Of a DNA stretch of 38,566 nucleotides, positions 21,599 to 31,672 are shown piece by piece. The position numbers and the translations under genes were made by a program. The DNA comes from Gnetum montanum. Taxonomy: Eukaryota; Streptophyta; Gnetopsida; Gnetales; Gnetaceae. Within the stretch, counting starts at the first letter, position 1; each line of letters opens with the position of its first letter. The stretch covers positions 1,320,684 through 1,359,249 of the forward strand of contig MNCI01014438.1 in assembly GCA_015680685.1 (NCBI GenBank), written 5' to 3'. Under the pieces are notes generated by a model. The model was not told the DNA's origin and did no database searches. It worked only from the letters and a program-made list of their open reading frames with translations.

Positions 21599-24500
21599 GA
21601 TCAAACACCATGGACAACAAGCAACTATTCTTACCACTGCTTATCAATGGACCACATGGAACGATTACATGAGAAATCAACATAGAGTCCATTGACCTAG
21701 ACTCAACAACATACAACACTTTTGTGGCATCAACCCAACAAACGCTAGGTTGCTATGAAGGAATGACCAAGACTCTGGACCTAGAAGCCGATAATATTAC
21801 TAAAGACCCCTTAGCTGAGGTCCCCATAACTATGTTGAATGGCGAAGTCAAAATCCTAAAGCTAAGTACATTATTGAGCACACAAGTTGCCAATGACATA
21901 GCACAGGTGCTTAAAGACAACATGAAAGCATTCGCTTGGTCCTATATCGACATGCTTAGGCTAGACCCTTGAATAGTCTAGCACAACATCATACTTGATC
22001 GAAAGTTAAGGCTAGTGAAACAAAAAGCACATAAGGTTAAGCCTGAGGTAGCATTGGCAGTTCGCAGTGAGATCACCAAGCTTTATCAAGCTGGTTTCAT
22101 TCGGGCTGTTGACTACGCTCACTAGGTATCCAACATGGTCATTGTCCCAAAGAAGAACAGAAGCATTCACTTATGCATTAACTTCTGGGACCTCAACATT
22201 GCAACCATAAAAGATGATTTCCCCCTACCTAGCATTGATCAACTTGTTGACTCAACCGTTGGGCATGCCTTGTTATCTTTTATGGATGGCTTTTCGGGAT
22301 ATAACTAGATTCGGATTAACCCTGAGCACCAGCTTAGGATGACCTTTATGACACCATGGGGTACTTTTTGCTACACGATGATGCCATTCGGCCTCAAGAA
22401 TGCTGGTGCTACATATCAAAGAGCAATGACCTTTATCTTTAGTGATTATATCTTCAACTCGTTCAATGACTATGTAGACGACATCGTAGTTAAATCAAAA
22501 ACATCAGAGCAACACGTACAAGATCTTGACTTGGTACTAAAGCATTGTTTAAAATATGAGCTAAGACTTAACCCAAAGAAATGTGTCTTTGGAGTCAAAA
22601 TAGGAAAAATGCTTGGGTTTGTAGTCTCGGAAGCAGGGATACGAGTAGACCCCGATTAGGTTAAGTCCATAACAAACTTAAAACCACCTAGCAACCTTAC
22701 CGAACTTCGTAGTCTACAAGGTAGATTACAATTCATTAGACGATTGATAGAGAAACTAACAGACAAGTTGAACCCTATGCAGCATCTGTTGCATAAGAAC
22801 GTCCATTTTGAATGGACTCCACAGTGCCAAGAAGCCTTCAACAACATTAGAAAAACACTAGCTCAACTACCAACAGTTTATCTTCCACAGAACAATAGAT
22901 CGTTCTACATCTACCTTGCAACATCTGACTCATCCATTGCATCTATGCTTTGTCAGAAATGCGATGATGGAACCTAAATCCCTGTCTATTACTTAAGTCA
23001 CGCATTAGTAGCCTACAAACAACATTACAGTGACGTGGAGAGGCCATGTATAGCCCTCATCTTCTCTTTAAAGAGGTGGCAACATTATCTCTTCCATAAA
23101 TAAGTCAACATAATCTATAAGGACAATGTACTCAGAGCTATCATAAACAACATGTATGAATCAAGCAAGATAGCTCGATGAAAAGCAATGATTACTGAGT
23201 TTGACCTACACTACATAGCCCAATCATCCATCAAAGGTCAAGCTATAGTCAATCAGATGACTGCATCACCAACACAGGATCAAGCAACGATTAATCCAGA
23301 GTTTCCAAATGAAAATGTAAGCGCAATAGAAATAGTGCCTAATGACTATGATGCAATCCTAAATTTCGATGGAGCATCCACCTCTCAAGGAGGAAGTGCT
23401 GCGGTAGTCATTACATATCCCTCCAGGGAGATCCAACCATTTTCCTATCATTTAAACTTTTCTAGCACTAACAACGTGGCTGAGTATGAAGGTCTCCTTA
23501 GAGGTCTCATTGTAGCACTAGCTTTAGGAATCACATGGCTCATAGTTCGAGGCGATTCACAATTGGTCATTAACCAGGTCATGGAAGTATACGCATGTAA
23601 AGCTCCACACTTACAACCATACTGTGACCTGACAAAACACTTGCTAAAACAATTTACAAACAAAGAGGTGCAACATGTTTCTCGAAATAATAATACCATT
23701 GCAGATGCACTAGCCACATTAGCTCTAAACATCTCACCGGACATGTTTCATCCATTGCCTAGTTTCATCACTAGCTATAACAAGCCCATAACTGACGTCG
23801 TAGAATGGTATGATGACATAAAGGAGTACCTTCTACATGGTGAACCACCTCAACATCTAATGAATGCATAGAAGGACACGGTGCAAAAATGCTTTTGGCA
23901 ATATACACTAGTAGGGGATACATTGTGTCGTAGATCCTATGAAGGCATTTTGCTGGTATGCGTTAGTAGCATCGATGGCCAGACCATTGTGGAGCAAGTT
24001 CATGAGGGGCTTTGTGGAGGGCACATAGTGCCCAAAGCAATGGCAACCAAAATAAGGTGTTTAGGGTGCTATTGGTCACACATGGAGTACGATTGTTTCT
24101 CCAAGGTCAAAATGTGCGATATGTGTCAAAAGCATGGTAACCTTATACATGTTCCACCCAACGAATTGCATATGGCCCAAATCACATGGCCTTTCTAGAA
24201 GTGGGGGTTAGACATCATTGGACCAATAACTCCCCCATCTTCAGTAGGACATAACTTCATCATAACTGTGACTGAATACTTCATGAAATGGGTAGAAAGT
24301 ATTCCTCTTAGGAAGACCACATCAAAACAAGTATGTAACTTTATACTTGAAAACATTGTGATCCATTTTGGCATCCTAATGACCATCATTACTGACAACA
24401 GGCCACAATTCAGCAGTGTTGAAACAAAAACCTTTTTCGATAGCCTAGGCATTAAACATTCGTTCTCATCTCCATATTATCTTCAAAGCAACAGACAAGA

Positions 24501-25043
24501 AAAGCCACAAATAAAACTGTCATCATGGTGCTCAAGAAAATGCTTCATCAGAGCAAACGAAGATGGCACGAGCAGCTAGTTTATGCACTATGGGCATATA
24601 GAACGACGCATAGGACATCCACAGGTAAAACACCATATAGTCTTGTTTATGGTTTAGAAGCTATTTTACCTTTGGAGTTGCAGGTACCATCCTTGAGGAT
24701 CACACTCTTCGGACTCCTCAATGAAGGTCAAAACAATGACTCGTGCATTGTTGACCTGGATTCGATGGAGGAGGAACGCATGGGTGCATTAGATCAAACC
24801 GAGTGGTACCAGAAGCAACAATGATGGTGCCATTAGCATGACATTTACAAGTGCCCAATCAAAGAAGGTGACCTTGTACTTAAGGTGGTCCGTGAACACC
24901 CGGAAAAATTCTCAGCCAACTGGGAAGGGCCTTACTTAGTCACCAAAGTGTATGATAACAGAGCTTTCAAACTACCATACATGGACGAAAACGAGCTTGC
25001 ACATCTAATGAATCATTTGTACCTCAAGCTATTCCATGTTTAA
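21599..25043 (+). pseudogene. pol: E2 pol: RT, RNase H, second RNase H, integrase (decayed)
   Basis: Domains in order: pre-RT block with AFAWSYIDML (21724-21972); RT with GHALLSFMDGFSGYN, WGTFCYTMMPFGLKNAGATY and YVDD (about 22130-22800); degenerate gypsy RNase H (to about 23180); second RNase H with NFDGAST, NNVAEYEGLL, RGDSQLV and ADALATLAL (23340-23735), all four catalytic acidic residues kept; integrase finger with CDMCQ, then LDIIGP and TDNRPQF. A frameshift near 24496 hits the region of the catalytic Glu. The C-terminal tail (FSANWEGPYLV) runs to TAA 25041-25043. At least ten in-frame stops; most fit CAG, CAA, CGA or TGG changed by one transition when compared with E1 and E3. Reading frame 1 is otherwise continuous to 24496. 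Confidence 0.88.
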
Positions 25044-25059
25044 AGTCACTCAGGTATGC

Positions 25060-25370
25060 ATTCATCTTATCATCATGATGGTAAACTAATACCACAAATT
25101 TGTCCTGGCATCATGACAGTAAACTGATACCACAGAATGTCCTGGCATCATGACGGTAAACCGACACCATAGAGCTCTATCCGACATGACACTAAACTAT
25201 CACACTCATTCACCAGAGTCCACTAAGACTATAAACTAGCTTGCCTCTTCATAGTCCTCCACGACTATAAACTAGCATCGCACTGTCTGCTACGACGATA
25301 AACTAGCAATGTCCAACGGGTTATGACGTAAAACTAACCCATGATAGTTTGCTAAGACTATAAAATAGTA
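25060..25370 (+). repeat. Boundary-motif array after pol (E2), about 10 copies
   Basis: Copies such as AGTC-CTCCAC-GACT then ATAAACTAGC (near 25252) and GTC-TGCTAC-GAC then GATAAACTAGC (near 25288). The first copies use a CATCATGACGGTAAAC form with a weaker dyad. The array begins about 20 bp after the pol stop, as in E1 and E3. Confidence 0.75.
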
Positions 25371-26460
25371 GATCATCTCTGGCACATTCATCTGATGCTG
25401 TAATTCATGACATTTCTTCATCAACTCCAGCTGCATCATTCATCACATCAGCTCTGACAACACTATTGCTGCTCATTTTTTTTACCTTAAGTTTCACATG
25501 GTGCCTCCATTTGCATCCGCCACATTCATGGCTAAAGTGTTCGCTAACTTATTCACTTGTGATTTTCTTGTCTTCTTGGAGTTGTGTTTGTAGGATGATA
25601 CCCAATGGTGCTCATACATGGATACACTTCATCAAGGTGACAAGGTGCCACATTGTTTCTGACACATGCAACCAGGTTAATCAATCTATTCAAAAGTACA
25701 TTCCTAGTTCCCAATATATTCTCCATTTCTCCAACACTCTCGTTACCTTTCCTACCCTATTACAGTTCCTAGATACACCCAGTACACCCCAAAACTTTGA
25801 GCACACTGTTGCACGCTGCAACACTCTCAAGCAGTTGTAACACACAACACGGAACATGAGCATGAGTGCAAAATTGAAAGAAAGATCTTTCCAAAAAAAA
25901 AAGAAAAAAAAAGAAAAGATCAAATATCAAAGAGCAAAATGAACCACAAGACCCTTGACACTTCCCATACAAGCCCCAGGTGAGAAGGTAGTTATCTTGG
26001 AAAGAAATACTCGTGTCTCAAACCATCATGTTTCACCTCACTGTGTGGTTTTGGCTATCAGACAATGGGTTCCCTTAGACACTCCACAAGGGTCCTGTTT
26101 CTCCAAAGAACACATCACCTCATTTCGTGGCTTTGGTTGTGATAACGAATTCTCTCAAACATGATACAAGAGTCTCGTTCCTCCAAAGGATGTACTTCTC
26201 ATGCCTTGGTTCCAAGTCTATCAAATATTGGCCATCGACAAGGAACAACATGACTTGTTTGCACAAGATGAATACTCCTCTCCCACACCAACAAAATTCC
26301 TTGATCAATTCCCAATCCCATAGTTACAAACATCTCCACTAGATATCATCTCAAAACTTCATTTCCCAGTCCCAGGTACTTCTGAACACAGTGCGATGAC
26401 ATTTGGCCAAGTGCCAAAGGAGAATACTTGCTACCAGTTTGCTTGTGGTGTTTTGTAATT
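25371..26460 (+). other. 3' untranslated region of E2, no gene seen
   Basis: About 1.1 kb with A-rich runs (25890-25920) and a repeated phrase around AAACATGATAC/AAACCATCATG. A 124-codon open frame (25466-25840) shows no known domain and no counterpart in E1 or E3. Confidence 0.5.
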
Positions 26461-26514
26461 CTTTGTCAACACCTCTTGGGTCGATTCCTCTAGGCATCAA
26501 CAAAGAGGGGCTAA
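26461..26514 (+). promoter_or_regulatory. Polypurine tract and flanking inverted repeat of E2
   Basis: CTTTGTCAAC at 26461 is partly complementary to ATCAACAAAG ending at 26505; the PPT CAAAGAGGGGCTAA adjoins the 3' LTR. Same layout as E1 and E3. Confidence 0.65.
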
Positions 26515-27999
26515 TAAAACACCACAAAAAATTTGGCTAACACTTGTAGACAGAAATTGAGCTAATTCATGTTGGTCCCCAGCATGACCAAGTTTGAAAG
26601 CCTCAAAAATAGCATCAAATGGAGCATAATTGAACAAGAAAGAGTTCCCCTGAGCAACCAGCATCAGGAATTTCATGTTTTTGGTTCAAAATGGCCCAAA
26701 ACAGGCACCAAAGAGCAATATTTTCACCTAAAATCAACTCCCAGAGGTAGGGAAATTATTGGGCATCATCTCAAGCACCTAAAAATCAAGTTTTGACATT
26801 GAAATGATGCATTTACATGTGTGTACGCTGAGTACATTTTGGTATACGCTGACCAGCGTACAGCCCAGCGTACACCACCAAAAATGGCCCAAAACAGGGA
26901 CCAAAGAGTAATATTTTCACCTAAAATGCACTCCCAGAGGTAGGGAAACTATTGGGCATCATCACAGGCACCTGAAAATCAAGTTTTGACCTTGAAATGA
27001 TGCATTTACATGTGTGTACGCTGGGTACATTTTGGTATACGCTGACCAGCGTACAGCCCAGCATACACCACCAAAAACGGCCCAAAAAAGGCACCAAAGA
27101 GCAAGATTTTCACCTGAAATCAACTTCTAGAGGTAGGGCAACTATTGGACATCATCACAGGTATCTAAAAATCAATTTTTGACCTTGAAATGATGCATCT
27201 ACATGTGTGTACGCTAGGTACATTTTGGTGTACGTTGAGCCTGTACGCTGAGGTTGATGCTAAGCCTGTACATTGAAGTTGATGCCCAATCTCATACGCT
27301 GCATGCTGTATAGTTGTAACATATCCTGCACTCTGTCAACACACCACCTGTCTCCCAATCTAAACTTTTCTCATGTCACAGCCACTCATCTCCTTCCAGA
27401 TCCAAATCTAACGCCCAAGATCTTATGAAAACCCCAATTTTTCACTAGATTAGGGTTGGCAATTTTTACAAACAAAAAAAAAACTAGAAGCTGGGACACT
27501 TAGAAAATTTGGGCATAAATCACTATACGTTGGGCATCAGACTTGGACGCTGCATTTCCCTACAACCCAAAACCTGCATCTCCCAGCACCTGTCATCACC
27601 CACCGGGGCTAAACATCCGCCTTGTGATTAATCCACAACTGCGTTCTGATCGGTGCACACTGTAATCACTTTTTCAATACAAAATAGTTTACATTTTTTC
27701 CTTGATTTATTGCATTTTTCTTTGTTTTTCTAGTTTACGTTTACTTTCTAGTTTACATTATTATGTCTTTTTACGTTACGGTTTACGTTTAATGTGCATC
27801 GTTTACATATAACCCAATGCATTGCAAAGTGCATACGTTGGGGAAGTCCTCGTTTGATCCACGTGTGGACCATTCAAGGTACTCTACCTTCATCCATTCT
27901 AGCTTGCCCTTAAGCGAAGGTAGGGTCTTCTGTATTTCTTCCAAGGATCTCTTGGCATTTGTTTCATTCAGCCCTAAACCGATGATTTTGGACAGTACA
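26515..27999 (+). repeat. 3' LTR of E2 (1485 bp)
   Basis: Starts TAAAACACCAC after the PPT and ends GATTTTGGACAGTACA, followed by the CTCCT duplication. Contains 193-bp repeats (units at 26801, 26994 and 27187). Compared with the 5' LTR, it lacks sequence near the start and three of the five 25-bp repeats. Confidence 0.9.
26801..27240 (+). repeat. 193-bp tandem repeats in the E2 3' LTR
   Basis: Exact period of 193 bp between GAAATGATGCAT at 26801, 26994 and 27187. Every unit has TACGCTGACCAGCGTAC, with a GTACGCTG-type core and a partial inverted repeat of it. Confidence 0.85.
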
Positions 28000-28004
28000 C
28001 TCCT
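28000..28004. repeat. Target-site duplication of E2, right copy (CTCCT)
   Basis: Directly abuts the LTR end ACAGTACA and matches 12152-12156. Confidence 0.9.
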
Positions 28005-29510
28005 ACCTCTAGGGCAGGGGTTCTCATCATTAGGGAGCCTCCTCCTACCAGTGAAGAGGCATCTCCCTTGAATAAAAAAGATGGTGGTCTCCTAAAAGGA
28101 AAGGCACCAATGCATGAGGAAGGGGCTCGTATGGACTTGGCAGGGCCCTCCACCAAGGCTACCACCATCGTCTTGCATCAGCAAGTAGAAAGATTGTAGT
28201 CGAACGCTGGTGAGTTGGGCAATACATCTACCTTAGTATAGTCCATTTTGGCCACTGCTGATATGCTTAGTCATGTAACAGGTGCTACTGCTGATGTCAT
28301 AGGACCCCCTCTAACTCATGCAGAGCCATGGGCCGAAATCTCCAACAAGTTTGGATTCGTGCAGGGACTTGTTGATGACATGATCAATGTCTTCAGCAAG
28401 CAGACCCTGGTACAGGTAAGTAGTAGTATTAAGTGCTCTTATGTTGTTATGCTAAAAAATTTTGAGTTCATTTATTTTGCTATGCTAATGCGATTGCTAT
28501 GCTCTTCATGTTGAGGCAACTTCTCAGCTTAAATGGGACCTGGCACAACCTATGAAAGTTAGCACCGTGCCTACACTCTCACCTAATGTAACCAAGGTGC
28601 CTCATCACATGTTCAATGAGGCTTACGTTTACGTCTTGCACTCAGCATGCTCCCTGTGGAAGTATAAGCGTGTTAACGAGGACCTATGGAAATAGGTCCA
28701 AAGGGTTGAGAAAAGAGAGGCTGACCTGGTCACTGAGGTGGAGGATCTTAGGTCAAGGAATGAGTTCCTCATAAATCGTAACCCTAATGCTGAGGACTAG
28801 CACAAGGTTGTAGATGACTATGCTAGATTTTGGACTATCATTCATCAGAACATTGAATCTACTAGTGAGATAATTGAACAACAAATGTAGATGGACTTGC
28901 TAGACCAAAAGTGTCAAGACATGAAAAATATCAGTGCCAAGGTTTTTGAATGGGGGCGAATCCAAAGAAACCACAAACACGTGTACAAGTTGGAGAATGA
29001 CACCCATCGAAAACTGTACAAAGGCATTGCTATGGAGGCATTCACGTATGAAGCATTCGTGAATTTCATCGATGCTTCTAAGGCCTATGCTAAGTTCAAA
29101 GAGTAGGTGAAGGTTATCAAATCTCTTGACTTGAAAGTGGACCTTCCTACAGAAGAGACCGCAACTGCCTCCCTTTCTCCAGGGCCTCTAAGATGGATGA
29201 TCATGGAAAGGGAGAGAGCAGCTGCTGCGAATGCTAAACCTAGCAATAGGCATTGGATGAACATCACGATAAAGGAGGTTTGGCATCACCTCAGGCTCGG
29301 TCTAGACCGAATACCCTTTGAGACCAACGTAGGACCCTCTCAAGTTAGTCGCTTTATTGTGTAGATGCTCATGCTATGTTATAGTTTGCATTTGTTGCCC
29401 TAACTGACTACTTCATTCCTACAATGCAGGCTCCATATGAGGGTGCAAGGCCCGTAGAGGGAGGGAATGAAGAACTAGTAGATGGCAATGTAGGGGAGGA
29501 TGATGCATAA
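28005..29510 (+). pseudogene. Antisense gene of E1, second part (exon 5 end to exon 7)
   Basis: Continues exon 5 in frame after the E2 insertion: a Pro/Glu/Lys-rich stretch, then PWAEISNKFGFVQGLVDDM, ending at a clean CAG-GTAAGT donor (28415/28416). Exon 6 runs from about 28516 to about 29350, with LKWDLAQP, a Glu/Arg-rich probable coiled coil (near 28680-28790), LDQKCQDMKNISAKVFEW, and SPGPLRWMIMERERAAAAN. Exon 7 is 29430-29510, after ACAATGCAG, a 27-codon acidic tail ending GNVGEDDA and TAA. Stops occur near 28195, 28237, 28693, 28798, 28888 and 29104. Blocks align one for one with the E0 copy on the minus strand at 1-1950. Function unknown; coiled coil plus acidic tail suggests a protein-binding factor, which is inference. 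Confidence 0.68.
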
Positions 29511-29736
29511 GCAAATGAAGTGGGGGTGAGCACTAAAGGAAATGCAAATAGAGACAACCCATGATAGCATGGGATTTTCTTTTTGAAATTTTTGAAATTT
29601 TGAAATGTTGAAATTTTGTAAAAGTTTCGCAAACATTGTCAATAGGTGAAAGTTTTGAATAAAATGAAAAACTTTAGAAAAGAAATTAATTTTGCATTAA
29701 CTTGTATATCGTGTAAAGTTTTCATGCTTTCATATG
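29511..29736 (+). other. AT-rich spacer after the E1 antisense gene, no gene
   Basis: Contains a tandem of TTTGAAATTTTGAAATGTTG-type words at about 29577-29625, possibly part of the 3' end of the antisense transcript. Nothing else recognised. Confidence 0.4.
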
Positions 29737-30070
29737 CTAGTTTGAGACCATTTCGAACCATTGCTAGTTTTAGGCCGTTTCAAGTCATTGCTAGTTTTAG
29801 GCCATTTCAGGCCATTGCGTAACATGCCAAAAGGATTATATGTTAACAAAGATAAAAGCAGCAATGCTAGTTTTAGGCCATTTTAGGCCATTGCCAAAAT
29901 AGATAGTACATTAACAAAGAAAAAAGCGAGGATGCTAGTTTTAGGCCATTTCGGGCCATAGCGTAGCATGCCAGAAGGACGACATGTTAACAAAGCAAAA
30001 AGAAACAATGCTAGTTTTAGGTCATTTCAGGCCATAGCGTAGCATGCCAAAAGGATGACATGTTAACAAA
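29737..30070 (-). repeat. Boundary-motif array between antisense gene and gag side (E1)
   Basis: Six copies of TGCTAGTTTTAGGCCATTTC (plus strand), i.e. GGCC-TGAAAT-GGCC then TAAAACTAGC on the pol strand. The last four lie in a longer unit of about 70-75 bp that also carries GCGTAGCATGCCAAAAGG and ATGTTAACAAAG. The single copy at 18441 in E2 sits at the equivalent place after gag. Confidence 0.75.
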
Positions 30071-30231
30071 GCAAAGATGTGATGAATGTACAAGGGATGG
30101 CAACTGGGCAGGAAGCAGTAGGGTTGCTACACTATGCGTAGCTACTTCTTGACCCATTGTGGGTTAACTGTAGTGACAGAAAACGTCGATAGCTGGAAAT
30201 ACCGATCGAGGTTCTGCGTATACAGTTTTAA

Positions 30232-30307
30232 CCACGGATCCACGCGAGGGCTATGCTGGAAAAAGTGAATCCGTGGCACCCTGAACGGTCTTGTCGATCA
30301 GACAGGG
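30232..30307 (-). other. Two conserved hairpins near the LTR 3' end (E3)
   Basis: On the minus strand 30276-30232 pairs CCACGGATTCAC with GTGGATCCGTGG, 12 bp with one wobble, loop of 21 nt holding CCAGCATAGCCCTC. 30307-30279 pairs CCCT/AGGG and GTCT/AGAC. Compared with E1, at least three stem positions changed on both sides and still pair. Confidence 0.6.
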
Positions 30308-30707
30308 ACTTACGGGTCAGTAAAACAATGAAAATTAAGTAAAAGAAAGCGATCTGGTTCGAGGAGTCGTAAAACGAGGGGAAAACGCTGTAGGCAGATT
30401 GCAACAGTGATAACGCTAAACACGATAAAAGGAGGCTGACATAAGAGGAGCATGTAGCTTCAAGATCTGCGCTTTGACTTAAAAATGTGTATTTTGCATG
30501 AGAAATTACACTGGGGAGTCCCCAATTACAGGATGTGAAACAAGCACAAAACAACAAGCAAAGCGGTCTAAACAGAAGTCCGATCTACCTCGGGGGCTAA
30601 AGCTGGGATGCAAGGTGGGCCAAGCTTTGACGTCTACTGATCAATTGCTTCTGATTGATAGAGTCCTTTTCAGCAGAACGATCACTCCTGTCACCGGTGC
30701 TCAAAGA

Positions 30708-30800
30708 AAACTATGCTCTGCTTCAGGCTGTAAGGTGAAAATGTCAGCAATTGNAAACTATGCTCTGCTTCAGGCTGTAAGGTGAAAATGTCAGCAATTG
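30708..30800. other. 46-bp exact duplication around a single N (assembly join)
   Basis: 30708-30753 and 30755-30800 are identical and separated only by N at 30754. This is what an unmerged contig overlap looks like, so the duplication is probably not biological. Confidence 0.8.
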
Positions 30801-30911
30801 CCAAAGCGCTGTTCTTTGTATCTCTGCTCCAAAGTGCTAAATGCTCTGGTGCTCGGAAAAATGCTTCTACTTCTTTGATTTGCCAACCCTGGTATCCTTG
30901 TCAACTGAGGT

Positions 30912-30918
30912 GTTTATA
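30912..30918 (-). promoter_or_regulatory. Candidate LTR TATA box (E3)
   Basis: Minus strand CCTATAAACACC, about 700 bp into the LTR, matching CCTATAAATATCC in E1. Confidence 0.4.
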
Positions 30919-31173
30919 GGCCGCGACGCTGAGTGGAAAAGGCGCAACCCTGATGATGTGGGTCCCGGATGTTTCGGGTCCCGTTGACTTGATCATTTTA
31001 AATCAGACTGTGACTACGCACAACACGCTCGTTTGCATGCTGTGCGTGTGAAAAGCAGGTACATGCTGAGCGTGCTTCAATTGTCTTCAGGCTGTATTAC
31101 ACTCATTCGCGTTGTGTTGCGTGTATGAGCATAATCCGGTGTAAACAACAACAGGCTTAAAATTATTTTACGC

Positions 31174-31380
31174 TCACTACGCAGCTGCGCATGACAAAGC
31201 GTAAATAATGTACAACTTATGCTCACTACGCAGCTGCGCGTGATGAAGCGTAATCAATGCTCAATTTATGCTCACTACGCAGCTGCGCGTGGTGAAGCGT
31301 AAATAATATGTAACTTACGCTCACTACGCAGCTGCGCATGATGAAGCGTAAACAATGCCTAGCTTTAATGATAACATACG
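31174..31380 (-). repeat. 49-bp tandem repeat of an imperfect palindrome in the E3 LTR
   Basis: Four units starting at 31174, 31221, 31270 and 31319, followed by a degenerate copy. Each holds TTACGCT and AGCGTAA as outer arms (7 bp) and the perfect palindrome CGCAGCTGCG in the centre. Lies in the U3 half on the element strand, a place where enhancer repeats are common in LTRs. Confidence 0.75.
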
Positions 31381-31619
31381 CAATGGTACGCACTGCTGCG
31401 TAACGAGCGTAAAGACAAGTTATTCATTCGCTGTAAGAAAAAGTGTCGAACTATTGTGCTTCACTGGACTCTGCCTTCGACTATCTTGGAGCTTATTACG
31501 CTTATTACGCTGCCATGCGTGATAGAGCGTAAACTTATCCTTGAACAAAACTGATGCGTGCTCTCGCTTGAATTGTGAATCTTTGCCTGAGGCCGACTCG
31601 TAATTTTCACGGTGTTTCA

Positions 31620-31672
31620 ATGGCCCCTCTTTGTTGACGGTTGGAGGGCTTACCCAAAAGACGTCGACAAAG
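31620..31672 (-). promoter_or_regulatory. Polypurine tract and flanking inverted repeat of E3
   Basis: Minus strand CTTTGTCGACG at 31672-31662 pairs at 10 of 11 positions with CGTCAACAAAG at 31639-31629, which runs into the PPT GAGGGGCCAT and the LTR start. This is the best-preserved of the three copies. Confidence 0.65.

Larger units (their letters stand above)
12157..27999 (+). mobile_element. E2: complete Tat-like LTR retrotransposon (15.8 kb)
   Basis: Both LTRs, a 5-bp target duplication, gag and pol on the plus strand, and remnants of an antisense gene between them are all present. Order: LTR, 21-bp and 43-bp arrays in the leader, gag, boundary motif, antisense-gene remnants with arrays, boundary motif, pol, boundary motifs, 3' region, PPT, LTR. 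The PPT and LTR start (TAAACACC-like) match E1 and E3. Both LTRs begin TA rather than TG. All frames are broken, so it cannot be autonomous now. Confidence 0.92.
2009..30168 (-). mobile_element. E1: Tat-like LTR retrotransposon, split by E2; 5' part outside the window
   Basis: Element sequence is 2009-12156 plus 28005-30168; the stretch between is the later insertion E2 with its target duplication. On the element strand (minus) the order seen is antisense gene, pol, boundary repeats, 3' untranslated region, polypurine tract, 3' LTR. The gag and 5' LTR should lie right of E3. The LTR end, PPT and protein sequences match E3, so E1 and E3 are two copies of one family. E2 is a more distant subfamily with the same plan. 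Confidence 0.8.
30169..31619 (-). repeat. 3' LTR of E3 (1451 bp as assembled)
   Basis: On the minus strand it starts TGAAACACCGTG and ends CTGTCACTACA. The terminal 150 bp matches the LTR end of E1. It holds a 49-bp palindromic repeat cluster (31174-31380) and a duplicated 46-bp stretch around an N that is probably an assembly artefact, so the true length is likely shorter. Confidence 0.82.

Noticed and set aside
25466-25840. 124-codon open frame after E2 pol as a possible envelope-like gene
   Set aside because: One hydrophobic start and Cys residues only; no counterpart in E1 or E3 and no splice acceptor context, so treated as chance.
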